Below the pieces are notes generated by a model. It saw only the letters and a program-made list of their open reading frames with translations, was not told the origin of the DNA and did not search any database. Shown piece by piece: positions 28,669 to 39,011 of a stretch of 64,000 bases of DNA; position 1 is the stretch's first letter, and each line of letters opens with the position of its first letter. Origin of the DNA: Pelagomonas calceolata. Lineage: Eukaryota; Sar; Pelagophyceae; Pelagomonadales; Pelagomonadaceae. A program made the position numbers and the translations under genes. The stretch spans positions 3,844,001 to 3,908,000 of the forward strand of contig CAKKNE010000003.1 in assembly GCA_918797485.1 (NCBI GenBank), in the 5' to 3' direction.

Positions 28669-30120
28669 CTACAGCGCCACCTCCCGGTAGTCCGTATCCG
28701 ACAGCGATCTTCTACGAGGAGACATCGGGTTCTCCGTCGGTTCCACCCAGCGCGGCGGCCTGGATGGGGCCAACCTACAAAATCGCCGGTACAAGATCGG
28801 GTCCGCCCCTTCCAGACCGCGCGGCCGGTCCGCGTAACAGAGGATCGTCGCTTGCGCCGTCGACGCGAGGGGCTCCAGGGCAATGCTGGAAATGACCCAG
28901 CCGCAGAGGAAGGCGCCTCCGACACTCAGGACGGGCGGCGCCTCGACGCTGTCGATCGAGTGGAGCGCGGCGCAGATGATTGCGGTCGAGGCACCGACGA
29001 AGGCAGCACACGCGCGGCAGCCCCTTACGACAGCGTCGCCGTCCAATAACTCCGTGAGCTCCTGGTGGATAATGACACCATCAACATCTCTAGCTGCCGC
29101 AGAAAACGCCTTGCCTCTGAGGAGAGCCCGTCCTAAGCATGCTTCCCGCCGTCGTCGTTTTGTGGACGGGGCGAGGCCGTCGACACTCAAAGCTCGTAGC
29201 AGTTCCATGGGAGGGCACACTAGCGCCGCCTTGGCTATCGTTCCCAATGAATAGGTACATGCTCTTCGTATCAACGGTTTGAGACTATCACCCTCGCCGG
29301 CCAACCGCCGCTCGAGGTCCGCCGCCACCACGGCTCGAACAGCTAATCGCCACGCCTGGCACGTCCAGGCGGCGTGGGCCAGCACCAGAATCACATACGC
29401 GTCGTTGCCGTCTCGCAGGACGCCGGCCACGAGCAAGAAATGGAGTGCTTGCGCCGCCGTCGCTATTATCGAAACGCGGGGCCAGGGCACGAGGCGCGAT
29501 AAAGCGACGGTCGCCAAAACGTAGCTACTGTCATTTACAGCCTTCCGCCTCGACAGGTACAGAGCAAGGGCCAAGAATGCAAAGGTCACGCATAATAGAG
29601 CCCAGGGTATCGAATGGGTCCTCTCGACCCGTACCCCGCAGAGCAAAGCTAGTGCTGTCACCACAAGTATTGCTGGAGCGTGGGAGGCGTTTAATGCGTT
29701 TCCAGCAGAATCATCACTTAGCGACGCTAATGAAGCCATGACAGCAACTAACGCCCAGGCGACAATTGGTGAGGCGTCCACGGACCGCGCTTTGAGTACC
29801 ATAACACCCACGGCGCCCAGCGCCTGCAACGCAAAGACAAACGCCCAAACTCTATCTCGGGCCGTCTTCGGCTCCTTGAGGACCGGGCCCCCTCGAGGTG
29901 AGGGAGGCGGTCTTCCATCAATATAGCCTCCAGAGGTCACGCGGACTAAAGGTCTCGGCGGCGACACGAGGCCCTGCTCTTCGGGATCGTCCGTCGCCGT
30001 GTCGACCTGCAGCGAGGCTAATCTAGCGATGTCGCCGGCCTCGCGGACAAAATCAACGTCGTCGTTGTCGCCGTGGAAGAGGGACTCGGTTGCGCCCTCG
30101 GGCGACTGGGGCTCCTCCAT
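28669..30120 (-). CDS. Choline-transporter-like (CTL/SLC44) membrane protein
   Basis: A 483-residue product from the ATG at 30120 (MEEPQSPEGATESLF). An acidic, Pro-rich cytosolic N-terminus of about 110 residues is followed by about ten hydrophobic segments (for example VWAFVFALQALGAVGVMVL, VVTALALLCGV, ALLCVTFAFLALALYL). The C-terminal half has YSLGTIAKAALVCPPMELLRAL and a late CYADRPRG segment before a Ser/Arg tail, which resembles the CTL/Pns1 family. Those proteins move choline or related cations or lipids; the substrate here is inferred. Single exon. GGGCTGCC octamers lie 10-80 bp upstream of the start. Confidence 0.6.
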   Translation of the reverse strand: MEEPQSPEGATESLFHGDNDDVDFVREAGDIARLASLQVDTATDDPEEQGLVSPPRPLVRVTSGGYIDGRPPPSPRGGPVLKEPKTARDRVWAFVFALQALGAVGVMVLKARSVDASPIVAWALVAVMASLASLSDDSAGNALNASHAPAILVVTALALLCGVRVERTHSIPWALLCVTFAFLALALYLSRRKAVNDSSYVLATVALSRLVPWPRVSIIATAAQALHFLLVAGVLRDGNDAYVILVLAHAAWTCQAWRLAVRAVVAADLERRLAGEGDSLKPLIRRACTYSLGTIAKAALVCPPMELLRALSVDGLAPSTKRRRREACLGRALLRGKAFSAAARDVDGVIIHQELTELLDGDAVVRGCRACAAFVGASTAIICAALHSIDSVEAPPVLSVGGAFLCGWVISSIALEPLASTAQATILCYADRPRGLEGADPILYRRFCRLAPSRPPRWVEPTENPMSPRRRSLSDTDYREVAL

Positions 30121-30794
30121 GGCTGCTGCCGGTGCTGCCAAGCCCTTTGAAGGGAGCAGGTCTGCCTTGGGGCTGCCGGTACGTGCCTTGGGGCTGCCGC
30201 AGCGGTGGCGCTTTGAGGTGTACACGGCCGGGGCAGGTCGCACGCGGTTGTGGCGTGGCCCGGGACGACGGCTTCGGGCAGCAGCGCCCGATGCCTTCTC
30301 TTTTTTTTGACATGCATCTACCGCGCGGGTTTTGCCGCGACGCGCGCGACGGCGTTTGCGGTGCCAGGTAAGCGTCAGCGGAGGCGCCACGGGCTACCGC
30401 GGGAGCCCCGCCACCTCGGAGGAGGGGACACGCGCCGCCGCGTAAGCGGCTCGCGGCTTGGGCTTTGCACCGGCGGCCGCGCGGGAGCTCTCTCGCGCGA
30501 TTCTTGCGCCCGTACGCGCCGACAGCGAGTCTGTCCTCACGGGTTTTACAGGTGCAGATTTGTTGCTTCTGGGCAATCAGGCGCTCCAGGCCCAGTCTGA
30601 GGCCACCTGACCGTATAGACATAACTCACAACAAAGACGGACACGCGTGGTTGCCAAGAACCGTGCAAAAAGCCCTGGTCTGCTGAGATTCAGCCCTGAG
30701 AGCAGGTCAGATATTTTTAACCTGCGGCATCCGGAGGGCGGCGCCCCGCTAATTCAATCGTAATCGTCGCACCACCGCTCGCCCTACCACCACC
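30121..30794. other. Divergent spacer without a recognised gene
   Basis: A 674-bp gap between the choline-transporter-like gene (minus) and a small plus-strand gene. It contains two GGGGCTGCCG octamer copies (near 30170 and 30190) and no 24-bp motif. ORFs crossing it look like shadows. Confidence 0.4.
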
Positions 30795-31121
30795 ATGAGC
30801 GCGGCCGGCGACCGGCGGCTCGACGACGCGCACGAGGCCGACCGGCGGACCGTCCGCGCCGTCGACGACGCGCTCCTCCGCGCCTTCTGCGCCGTCCAGG
30901 CGCTCTGCGCCGGGGCCATCGGCGTGGCCTACCCGGCCGTGCTCTGCGCCCTGGCGACGTGGATCTTCATCTTCACGGGCATCGTGGTTTGCAGAGAACT
31001 GATGCACCCGGGCCTCCCTCACATCGTGCACGCTCGTATCGCTCTCGTTCTCAGACCACTCATGCTCAGTCTCAGCTTCAGAATCCATCCGTCGTGCGTA
31101 GCCAGGCGCGCGACTTACTAA
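30795..31121 (+). CDS. Small membrane protein, unknown (3' end uncertain)
   Basis: A 108-residue ORF with a favourable start context (CACCACCATGAG). Residues 1-28 are charged, then residues about 30-68 form one or two membrane segments (AFCAVQALCAGAIGVAYPAV and LCALATWIFIFTGIVVC). Codon third positions are almost all G or C up to about codon 65 and then become mixed, which suggests that coding ends or splices near GGCATCGTG (about 30990). An ORF on the opposite strand (30717-31127) encodes an acidic start but has poorer codon bias. No family recognised. Confidence 0.4.
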   Translation: MSAAGDRRLDDAHEADRRTVRAVDDALLRAFCAVQALCAGAIGVAYPAVLCALATWIFIFTGIVVCRELMHPGLPHIVHARIALVLRPLMLSLSFRIHPSCVARRATY

Positions 31122-31147
31122 GAGCAAAACTTAGGCCCAAAGTTGGT

Positions 31148-31171
31148 CCTAGCGTCCGGTAAGACACTAGC
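31148..31171 (-). promoter_or_regulatory. 24-bp promoter motif, copy 5
   Basis: Minus-strand reading GCTAGTGTCTTAC, CGGAC, GCTAGG, 190 bp upstream of the gene starting at 31361. A 15-bp direct duplication (GCCTGCTCTCCGGTG) lies between the two, at about 31319-31348. Confidence 0.75.
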
Positions 31172-31360
31172 CATCATAAGCGGGTGGGAGGACCTGAGGC
31201 TGCCGCTGGCGCAGCGCTGGCTATTCGACTCGAGGATCGCGCATCAGTGCTCTATCAGCCACCTCGCAACCGCTCACGAGCCCTGTGCTCACGCCATCGC
31301 GCTGCGGTCGACAACCAGTGCCTGCTCTCCGGTGCCTGCTCTCCGGTGCACTCAAGCCAT

Positions 31361-32431
31361 ATGGAGCCGAAGCCATGCGACAACAATGCTGAAAGTACCG
31401 CGCTGGACCAAGAACTGGACGAGCTGACCTTAGGACCCGACACCGACCGCGTCATGGCTGTGCTCTCCTTAAAGCTGGCGCAGATCAGTCCTATGTCGCG
31501 CGCCAAGCTGACGCATTGCTCCCGCACGACTCGCGAGGTGGTCCTCGAGGCCTGCCCGCTGCCGCTGCAGAGCTGGGTCGCCTCGCCGAACAAAGGGATC
31601 CTCTACGAGGAGCCCCGCGCCTGGCAGGCGCACTGCTATGCCGTGTGCTGGCACGTGCAAGGTCATGAATATATGGAGCCCCGGGCGGCGGGGTGCCCGT
31701 CGGTCGCGCCGTGCGCGCGCGGCGACGGCGCGGGGCTATGGCCGCCGTATCTGGAACGACCGAGCGGCGACGAGGGCCTGCACCTGCGCGGCGGCGTGCT
31801 CATCCTAGCCGCGAGCGACGAGCTCGACTACAAGCGGGAGTATTACGAGGAGCAGCGCGCACTGCTCCCGCACGAGCGTAGCGGGTCGAGGGTCTCGCCG
31901 GTGCCCACCCTCGCGGTCACGCTGCACTGCCCCGCCTTTTCGGAGGTGTACATCCGGTCCGAGGCCGCCAAGGCCGCGTGGGGCCGGTGGGAGGCCTACT
32001 GCGAGGCGAACAACGTCCCCAACATCCGCGGACGGTGCCCCCAGTGTCCCTTCCTCTGGCTCTACCCCCGGGCCGTCCTGGTCAAGATCTGCAGCTTCGC
32101 CGTCGAATACGGCTGCATGATCGACTGGGTCCTTGCGGTCGTGGCACTGGCGCGGGGGGAGGAGTTCTGGGAGCGCGGCGACCGCGAGCCCATCACGTGG
32201 GCGTGGCTCGAGAACAACGTCCTCTTGAACGACTTGAAGTACGATCACGCCGTGCGGCCCGACCTGGTCGAGCAGGGCTACGACAAGAACTACGTGATGC
32301 TCGACTCGGTCCCGGAGGCGCTGCGGGACTTCCTGCGGCGCAAATGGAAGTGCAAGTGGGCCCAGGCCGAGTACGACGACCGCATGCAGTTCATCAAGTC
32401 GAAGCAGGAAATCTTCCAGTTCTTCAGCTGA
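31361..32431 (+). CDS. Unknown globular protein
   Basis: A 356-residue product from the ATG at 31361 (MEPKPCDNNAEST); a more upstream in-frame ATG at 31184 is considered too close to the promoter motif. Residues about 30-65 (RVMAVLSLKLAQISPMSRAKLTHCSRTTREVVLEA) are helical and recall an F-box or similar adaptor helix pair, but I cannot confirm this. The rest is rich in Trp, Tyr and Cys (CPQCPFLWLYPRAVLVKICSF, MIDWVLAVVALARG). No membrane segment or catalytic motif is certain. It ends 42 nt from the convergent ankyrin gene. Confidence 0.5.
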   Translation: MEPKPCDNNAESTALDQELDELTLGPDTDRVMAVLSLKLAQISPMSRAKLTHCSRTTREVVLEACPLPLQSWVASPNKGILYEEPRAWQAHCYAVCWHVQGHEYMEPRAAGCPSVAPCARGDGAGLWPPYLERPSGDEGLHLRGGVLILAASDELDYKREYYEEQRALLPHERSGSRVSPVPTLAVTLHCPAFSEVYIRSEAAKAAWGRWEAYCEANNVPNIRGRCPQCPFLWLYPRAVLVKICSFAVEYGCMIDWVLAVVALARGEEFWERGDREPITWAWLENNVLLNDLKYDHAVRPDLVEQGYDKNYVMLDSVPEALRDFLRRKWKCKWAQAEYDDRMQFIKSKQEIFQFFS

Positions 32432-32473
32432 GCGCCGCCCGCCGAGGTGTGTGTTAATACATGTTACCTAGAT

Positions 32474-33139
32474 CTAAATGAACGCGTCCTCCTCGTCCCC
32501 GCCGTCGTCCTCGCCGAACGACGTCGGCTCCGTCGTCTCGGCAGGTGGCGCGGCGGGCGCGGCGTCGGGCACAGGCGCGGCAGCGGCGGGCGCGGCGTGC
32601 GCGGCCCGGAAGAGCGCGACGAGCTCGGCGTTGTCCTTCACGAGGTCCCGCGCGCTCTCCCCTTTCCGCGTCTTGAGCGCGCGGTTCGCGCCCGCGTCGA
32701 TGAGCGCCTCGATTACTGGTCCGTTTGCGGCCGCCGCCGCGATGTGCAGAGCTGTTTTCCCGGTGCGCTCGCAGGCCGCATCCACGGGGGGGCCCGCCGC
32801 CAACAGACAAGCTACACAATCCGCGCCCTTCTTCGCCGCGAAATGCAAAGCCGTCATGTTGTCCACGGCGCCCAGCGCGACGTCCGCGCCCGCGGCGACG
32901 AGCGCCTCGAGCGCGGCCGTTTGCCCCGCCCAGGCCGCGAGATGCAGGGGCGTCCGCGCGTGCTCGTCGCGCGCATTGATGTCCGGCTTCGTTTGTAGTA
33001 ATTCAGTGATGGCCGCGGCGTCTCCAGTTCGCGCCGCCGCGTGCAAGGGCGTGGTGGCGCCCCGCGGCGCGGCGTCGCTGGCGGCGGGCCGCCGCTTGTG
33101 GGCGGTCTTCTTCTTGAATGAGCGCTTCTTCGGCGCCAT
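32474..33139 (-). CDS. Ankyrin-repeat protein
   Basis: A 221-residue protein from the ATG at 33139. A basic N-terminus (MAPKKRSFKKKTAHKRR) could be a nuclear signal. Four or five ankyrin repeats follow, with consensus starts ATTPLHAAARTGDAAAITELL, ARTPLHLAAWAGQTAALEALV, NMTALHFAAKKGADCVACLL, GKTALHIAAAAANGPVIEALI and a last half-repeat. The end is an Ala/Pro/Glu-rich acidic tail. Ankyrin repeats bind protein partners; the partner is unknown. Earlier in-frame ATGs are ignored because they lie in the promoter. Confidence 0.85.
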   Translation of the reverse strand: MAPKKRSFKKKTAHKRRPAASDAAPRGATTPLHAAARTGDAAAITELLQTKPDINARDEHARTPLHLAAWAGQTAALEALVAAGADVALGAVDNMTALHFAAKKGADCVACLLAAGPPVDAACERTGKTALHIAAAAANGPVIEALIDAGANRALKTRKGESARDLVKDNAELVALFRAAHAAPAAAAPVPDAAPAAPPAETTEPTSFGEDDGGDEEDAFI

Positions 33140-33299
33140 CGATGCTGAGCAGCAGGTGCCAAAATGCCACTGTGGGGTTAGCGCTGCCAAACCGCTGGAC
33201 TGGCTGGACTGGTCGCGTGCACAGGTGCGTCGACGGCGTAAAAATGATCTGTTACTGTATCGCAGCGGGCAAAAAAGCAGGCGCCGCGCGGCCGCATGT

Positions 33300-33323
33300 G
33301 CTAGCGGCATGTAAGACACTAGC
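33300..33323 (-). promoter_or_regulatory. 24-bp promoter motif, copy 6
   Basis: Minus-strand reading GCTAGTGTCTTAC, ATGCC, GCTAGC, in the divergent spacer 33140-33531, 161 bp from the ankyrin start and 209 bp from the hydrolase start. Three GGGCTGCC octamers lie between the motif and 33532. Confidence 0.8.
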
Positions 33324-33531
33324 CAGAAAGCCAAAACGAGTTTGCGCCGCGGCTACCGAGAAAGAAGCAGCTTCAGGAGGGCTGCCCGTAGTCGCGTGCT
33401 AGATCTTGGCCGCGCAACTGAGCCTCGCGATCTCTCGGCTCCGCCCGGCGGCGCGGAACCGGTTGGGTGCCAGGGGCTGCCCACGATAGCGCGACGCCAG
33501 ACAAGGGCTGCCCGGCAGTAGACCCGTGAAA

Positions 33532-36500
33532 ATGCTCGCCTTCTTCGGCTTCGGCAGCAGCACTAGCGACGACACCGAGGCCCCGGCGCCCGCTCCGTCA
33601 ATGCTCGACGCTCTGCTCGGCACGCCCACGAAGCCAGCAGACGAGATCGACACGCTCGCGGCATTGCACACGAAATTCCGGGACGACCTCGCTAGTGCGC
33701 CCCTAGATGATTTGAGAAAGGCGGCGAACGAGGCCGCTTCTTTATCTGCAAACGATAGGGCGGCCGGAGGGTGGCGGCTCGACGCGGCGGCGCGCTTGCG
33801 GGCCGAGCCCGAGGTCGAAAACCGCATCAGGGACGAGTCCGAGACCTACGGCGGCTTCTCGCCATTCTCGCCGCCGCGCGAGGCCTGGCGCGCGTACGCC
33901 TCTCCACTGAATGACTCGCCGGGCGCTCTCAGGCGAGATTCTCCGACATCGAAAGCACGTGTGACCCAAGTGGACGGCAAGCGCTGGGGCGAGCTGCGCG
34001 TCTTCCCCTCGGATGACGCTCTGACGCCGTCGCGGTGGCGCGTGGCGAACGCCGACGCTGATGGCTTCGACGAAGTGGGCGATACACCACCAGTGCGCGA
34101 GGGCACACTGAAAAACTGCATTGTGCATTTCCTGGATGGCTCGCACTTGACCGTGGGCGTAGCTAGACATGACCGGTGCTCGGACGTTATTGGCGCGGTC
34201 GCTTCCCGACTAGGTATCGGCCCCCGCGCGTCTGGTGCATTAGCTTTATATGCGGGCAGAGGCGACGCATCTAGAGGTAGATCTAGACTGGAGCGACGAG
34301 TGCCCCCACATGCGGCCATGCTGCCGCTTTGTGATACACAACGAGTCGCGTTGATCTTGGCCGTTCGACTATTTACGGCGCCGTTGCACGACGCCGCACT
34401 AAGAGCTCTACGCGGCTCACAGACCGCGTCGCGAGAAGACCAGGCCGTCGGGCGACTCGTCCTCGCGCAGACGACGGCCCAAGTGATGAGAAGAGGCTAC
34501 GCGCGCCTACCGCGACTCGTCGCGAGATCACCAAGTAGAGCATCATCGTCGTCGTCCTTCGCCCTGTCACCTCTATCTCATTTGTCGGACAGCGAGAGCG
34601 ATAGTGATGACGACGACGTTGATGTGTGGGGGAGTGTTGCTGCATCCGGCAAATTGGCGGCGCCGACGCGGTTGCGACTAGGCGCTCTACGATTGTGGTC
34701 GCGAGCGCGAGATGTGACATCGAGGAGTGGCGGCGACGAAGTCGAGGCCTGCCATGCGTTAGTCAGAGATCTTGGTTTGCAACCCTTCTGTCCCGTGCCG
34801 CTACCTTCTCCATCAGAGCTGTTGGAAGAAGTAACACAGTTACTACGACGACGGGACCAGCTCGCGTCCTTCGCGCCCGACGAGTCCGACGACGCGACGG
34901 CCGACGTCGACCTGGAGATCGAAGGGGCCGACAGCTTGTTGAGGCACGATACGCCCGAGGCCTCGTACGTCGAGCTGCTCGCTCGATCACCGTTCCACGG
35001 CGCGACGTTGTTTGGCGGTGTGGATGATGCGAGGTTGGCCATTTCGCGGCGGGGCTGCGCCGTGCTCACGGGCGACGGCGCCGCGCGCGAGCTCGACGTC
35101 CCGCTCGACAGCGCGAGGCGGTGGCGCGTCATCAACCACTCTCTACTTTTAGAGAGAGAAACACCGGTCCAGAAGTGGCCCTTACAGTGTTCGAGGATCG
35201 CGAGAGATCCCGCGGCGCCGCAACCATCTTCATGGTACTCGCCACCGCCAACACCAACACTCAAATCCCCGAAGCCGCCGCCGATAACAAAACACGTCTG
35301 CGGCGTCGATGCGACGCAGGGCGCGCCCGGCGGCGCGGCCGAGGCCTGTGCCCTCCTCGACGACTATGCTCTCTGTGACTTGGCCGAGAGTCCGCCAGCT
35401 TTTGGGTGGGAGTCGCCGGACGCCCAGGGCCGGACGGCCGCCGACCGGAAGAACGACCGGCGGCAGGCCGAGCTCCAAGGCGAAAGTAGGGAGGAGGCTC
35501 TGCGGCGAGAGAAAGCTAGTGCACCTTTGTTCGGTGGTTTTTATGATGCTTTAGTTGCCGCGGTCGTCCGGCCACCTCGCTTCGAATATGATCCTCGCTT
35601 GCTAGGACCGTCGTCGTTCAGCTTCGGGGGCAGGAGGTACCACCGCCACGATATAATAATTGAAAACGAAAGAGGTCTAAGGTTGCACGGCTCGCACTGG
35701 CGGTCTTGTGACGAAGAGCGGTGCCCCTGTGTCGTTTTTGGCCACGCCAACTCCGCAAGTAGGGCGCAGGCCTGCCACTACCTTTCCTTGGTTTTGGGAC
35801 TGGGGTGTTCGTTGTTCGCTTTTGACTGTGCTGCCTCAGCGTGAAGAATGAGCTTCAACTTGATGCCGCGTCGCGTTGACGACGTCGATGCGGCCGCATG
35901 AGAGTCTACGCGTCTCGCGGCCGTGTCGCGACGCCGTCGTTCGACGCAGGTGCCGGGAGCGGGCTGAGCGACGGGGCCTTCGTCACGCTAGGGTACCGGG
36001 AAGCGCGAGATGTCCGATGTGTGCTCGAGTGGCTCTCGAAGCGGAAAGATGTCTCAGCTTTAGCTTTATGGGGCCAGAGCATGGGTGCTGCTCTGTGTGG
36101 AAATCAACCAGTGCGTCGGGTGCGCTGGCTCCGTCGAGCGGTGAGGAACCGGCATCGCCACGCCATCGAGCAGGCGTGAACGCGCCGTGAAATTTTGATT
36201 TCCACACAGGTGCTGCTGCGGCGTTGTACTACCAAGGGTTTGCGGCACAAGAGTCGGGCGTCTGGCCTTCACTAAGCTGCGTCGTGCTCGACTCTCCTTA
36301 CTCCGATTTTACGGAGCTGGCCGCGCACGTGGCCTCCGAAAGGAAAGCAGTGTTCGGCGGCTTTTCGCTGCCGAAGTTCGTCCTCGATTTACTACTAGCA
36401 TCATTAGATGCTTCGGTCGACGCTCGGGCGGGTCTCAGGCCGACGCAGCATTTATCCCCAGTGAAGCATGCTCCACACTGCGACGCGCCGGCGCTGTTCG

Positions 36501-36835
36501 TGCGCGCGCGGCGCGACCCGCTGATCGCGCAAGAGCACGTGGAATCGTTGGCCAAGAAGTACAAGGGCCCGCGCACGTTAGCCTTGGTCGAGGGCTCGCA
36601 CTCGTCGCCGCGCGACGTGGACGCGCGTCGGTTCGTGGCTCGCTTCCTGGCGAGGCACCTGCCGCTGCCGCCCATCGCCAAAAGACCACCGTCCGCGACC
36701 GCGGAGCGCCACCTGCAGTGCGCGCCCTGGTCGCGCGTTCGCACGGAGTTCGCGACGCCATCACCTAAGTCGCGGTCGCGGTCCATGCCGCCGCAACCGT
36801 CTTCGCTCGACTCGTCGCCGGCGTCGCCGCGGTGA
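33532..36835 (+). CDS. Alpha/beta hydrolase with ubiquitin/FERM-like N-terminal domain
   Basis: Three exons (33532-35827, 35950-36084, 36210-36835) join in frame to 1018 residues. Residues about 190-280 (LKNCIVHFLDGSHLTVGVARHD ... VIGAVASRLGI) look like a ubiquitin-related FERM F1 lobe. A long Ser/Asp-rich linker follows. The C-terminal hydrolase begins with CPCVVFGHANSASR, then FAFDCAGSGLSDG across intron 1, the nucleophile elbow LWGQSMGAAAALYYQG across intron 2 (catalytic Ser), an acid strand near DAPALFVRARRDPLI and the catalytic His in LVEGSHSSPRD. The elbow reads as a normal family motif only if intron 2 is spliced at the target duplication. Substrate unknown. Confidence 0.75.
35828..35949 (+). 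mobile_element. Introner, family C, first hydrolase intron (122 nt)
   Basis: GTGCTGCCTCAGCGTGAAG, a CTTCAACTTGATG module, then GCGGCCGCATGAGAGTC and GTTCGACGCAG. Nearly the same 3' half as the ThiO first intron, in an unrelated gene. Confidence 0.85.
36093..36209 (+). mobile_element. Introner A1 in the hydrolase catalytic elbow (117 bp)
   Basis: Ends CTGTGTGGAAATCAA and TTGATTTCCACACAG are perfect inverted repeats. The 8-bp target GTGCTGCT is duplicated exactly at 36085-36092 and 36210-36217. The scarless intron is 36085-36209 and restores GQSMGAAAALYY. Confidence 0.95.
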
Positions 36836-36920
36836 TCTTTTTGGTAAGTTAGTACAGTAGTTCTTACGCGGCCTGCCCCGACGCCTGTTCTGTCACGGTC
36901 TACTAGTGACTTGAATTGAA

Positions 36921-39011
36921 TTACGGCGGCGCCAGCTTCTCGACATCTGGGTCGCCGCGCACGGTCCCTTCGTCCCGTGGGTCGGCGCCCTCCGTACTAG
37001 CTGGCTCGCCGCTGTACGCGTCCGATGACCGGCGCGACACGGGAGCGCTGCCGCCGTCCTGCCGGGGCGGCCGGCCGTCGCCGTCCGAGCGCCTCCGCGG
37101 CGGCGGGTCCTCGTCGGGGGGCGGCGTCCGCGGCGGCGAGCGCTTCTTCCGGCGCGCGGAGGGCGTATCTGGCCCACCTGGCCGCCGCGGAGAGTCGCCT
37201 CGCGGCGGCGTCCGCGGCGGCGACTTATTCCGCCGCGGCAGCTCCGTCTCGCGCCCGGCGAGGAGCTCCGCGGCCCGGTCCTGCGCGGCCTCGGTCCGCG
37301 GCGTCCCGCGCCGCGACTGCAGCGGCGTCGGCGTGTCCGGTTGCCCCGGAAACCTAGCTGGAGGCTCGTCGTCGACGTCGGCCAAAGCGACGGCGGTAGC
37401 TAATTCGCGCGCCGAATCCTCGACGGCGTCCAATCTTTCGGTCAAGTGTTGCCAAACGTGCTTCAGGCGGCGCACGTGCAAAGCCTCGAAGCCGTCATTT
37501 ATAACGTATTGGTTCGCCGAATTCGTGTTGGCGCCCCTCCCGCCCGACACGCTCTGGAAGCGCGGATCACTCATACCACCAGAGCGGGCCGCGCCCCACA
37601 GCCCGGCCGTGGGGTTCGCGGCGGCGTTGACGACCTGTGTGCAACTCCATTTCACGGGCGCCCACGCCATCGACGCGACGATAACCTAGTTGATTTCCGC
37701 GCAGGTGACGACGTTCGCGTGGAACGGAAATAGGGGAGAGCCCGGCTTGCAGCAGTACACGAGTAGAGCCTGCACGAGGAACTCCGCGACGACGAGACAC
37801 CCGTCGAAGGCCATGTCTTTATCTGCGGGACGAGCTACGGTCGCGGCGATGAGCGCCACGGGCCAGACCGCGCTCCACCCGACGATCAGGCCGAACAGCA
37901 CCTGGTAGAACTCTCTTTTTGATGCCATGAATCTATCTGATTGCTGGAGCAGTCTTGCAATGACGATGGCGCCGGCGACGACGCGCAGACCGACCAGACC
38001 CCGCCCCGGCGCCGTCTCTCGTAGTGACGGCGACGTCGAGTGCTTGTAGGTAGAGACGTACCTGCGCGGCGCGACGCCGTCGAGGCGACCCCGTCAAGCT
38101 CGAGTTCATTTTCGGCGCCGCGTCCCGTACCAGCCCCAGATGCATGCCGCCGCTATACTATAAGTCGTGATCAGTAACGCGACGCGGATGCGGCCCCGGA
38201 CGGCTATTTTTCGGCGAACAATCCGCCAGCCCTCGGCACATAAAGCCAGCGCTAATAACACGCCGCAGTCCGCGACCAGTGAAAACGCCATCGCCGCGTT
38301 TACGAGCTTCGGCGCGCCCTTGCCGTCGTTCGCGTAGATGGCGTGGTGGAGCATCCTAAACCATATAGACAGCGCCGCGACCCACACGCTCCTCATCAAA
38401 ATTCGACACGTCGCGTGCCTTTTGTCCTCTCGTACTAATAAACCTTCGACCGCACATGACAACCCAACAAAGAGCGCATACAATGCCGCGAACACGCCGT
38501 ACAACACGTTCGCGCCCCGCTCGTCGCGGCCGTGCTCGGACGCTCCATCTCGGAAGGTCATGTCGTATTCCACTTCAACAGGACCGTAGCACCGCTTCGA
38601 AAACTCCGCATTGCAGGAAAACTGGTCCACACAAATGGCGTTGCACGACGCGTTGAAGTTCGCTATTACAATATGCACGAAGGTCTGGCCCGACTCGACC
38701 GCGAACTTCAAACTACCGGAAGAAGTGGTACCAGGCGCGAGCACGACCTCGGAATCAGCTCGCTCGAAGCGCTTCTGCAGGCTCATGGCCTGGTAGGCCT
38801 TCTTGTCGACCTTCTCTCGGAAACTCTTCTGGTCTTTACTGCCGTAGATGTACATCCGCGTGCCGCCCGTCGTTTTTACGGAGTAGTCTAGTGTGCTTCG
38901 CCCTTCAAAGCAGAACCTTTCAACGACGACCCAGGGCTCTCGTCGTTGGATCTTGGTCCTGCCCGTGCGGTAGGCGCTTCCTACGGTGAGGAGGAGGAGG
39001 AGGGTGCGCAT
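36921..39011 (-). CDS. GPR180/TMEM145-like multi-pass membrane protein
   Basis: Three exons (39011-38131, 38061-37713, 37634-36921) join in frame to 647 residues. A signal peptide (MRTLLLLLTVGSAYR) is followed by a lumenal domain of about 150 residues with paired cysteines (CNAICVDQFSC), then about seven membrane segments (GVFAALYALFVGLSC, ILMRSVWVAALSIWF, AAMAFSLVADCGVLLALALC, VALLITTYSIAAACIWGW, then across intron 1 VGLRVVAGAIVIARLL, FYQVLFGLIVGWSAVW, CLVVAEFLVQALLVYCC) and a Pro/Arg-rich cytosolic tail. This layout fits the GPR180/intimal-thickness-receptor and GOST-like group, thought to act in the Golgi; that is inference. Taken alone, the three ORFs look like separate genes. Confidence 0.75.
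37635..37704 (-). mobile_element. Introner A7, second intron of the GPR180-like gene (70 bp, decayed ends)
   Basis: Sense ends are CTGCGCGGAAATCAAC and GTTGCACACAG. The target is GTCGTCAC on one side and GTCGTCAA on the other (seven of eight match). Intron 37635-37712 splices phase 0. Confidence 0.8.
38062..38130 (-). mobile_element. Introner, family C short form, first intron of the GPR180-like gene (69 nt)
   Basis: GTACGGGACGCGGCGCCG, then AAAATGAACTCGAGCTTGACG, matching the TilS intron, ending GCCGCGCAG. Flanks share GTACG. Confidence 0.7.

Noticed and set aside
30717-31127. Minus-strand acidic ORF (MDSEAETEHEWSENE...)
   Set aside because: The plus strand has far stronger third-position G/C bias and a membrane segment; the minus ORF is most likely its shadow.
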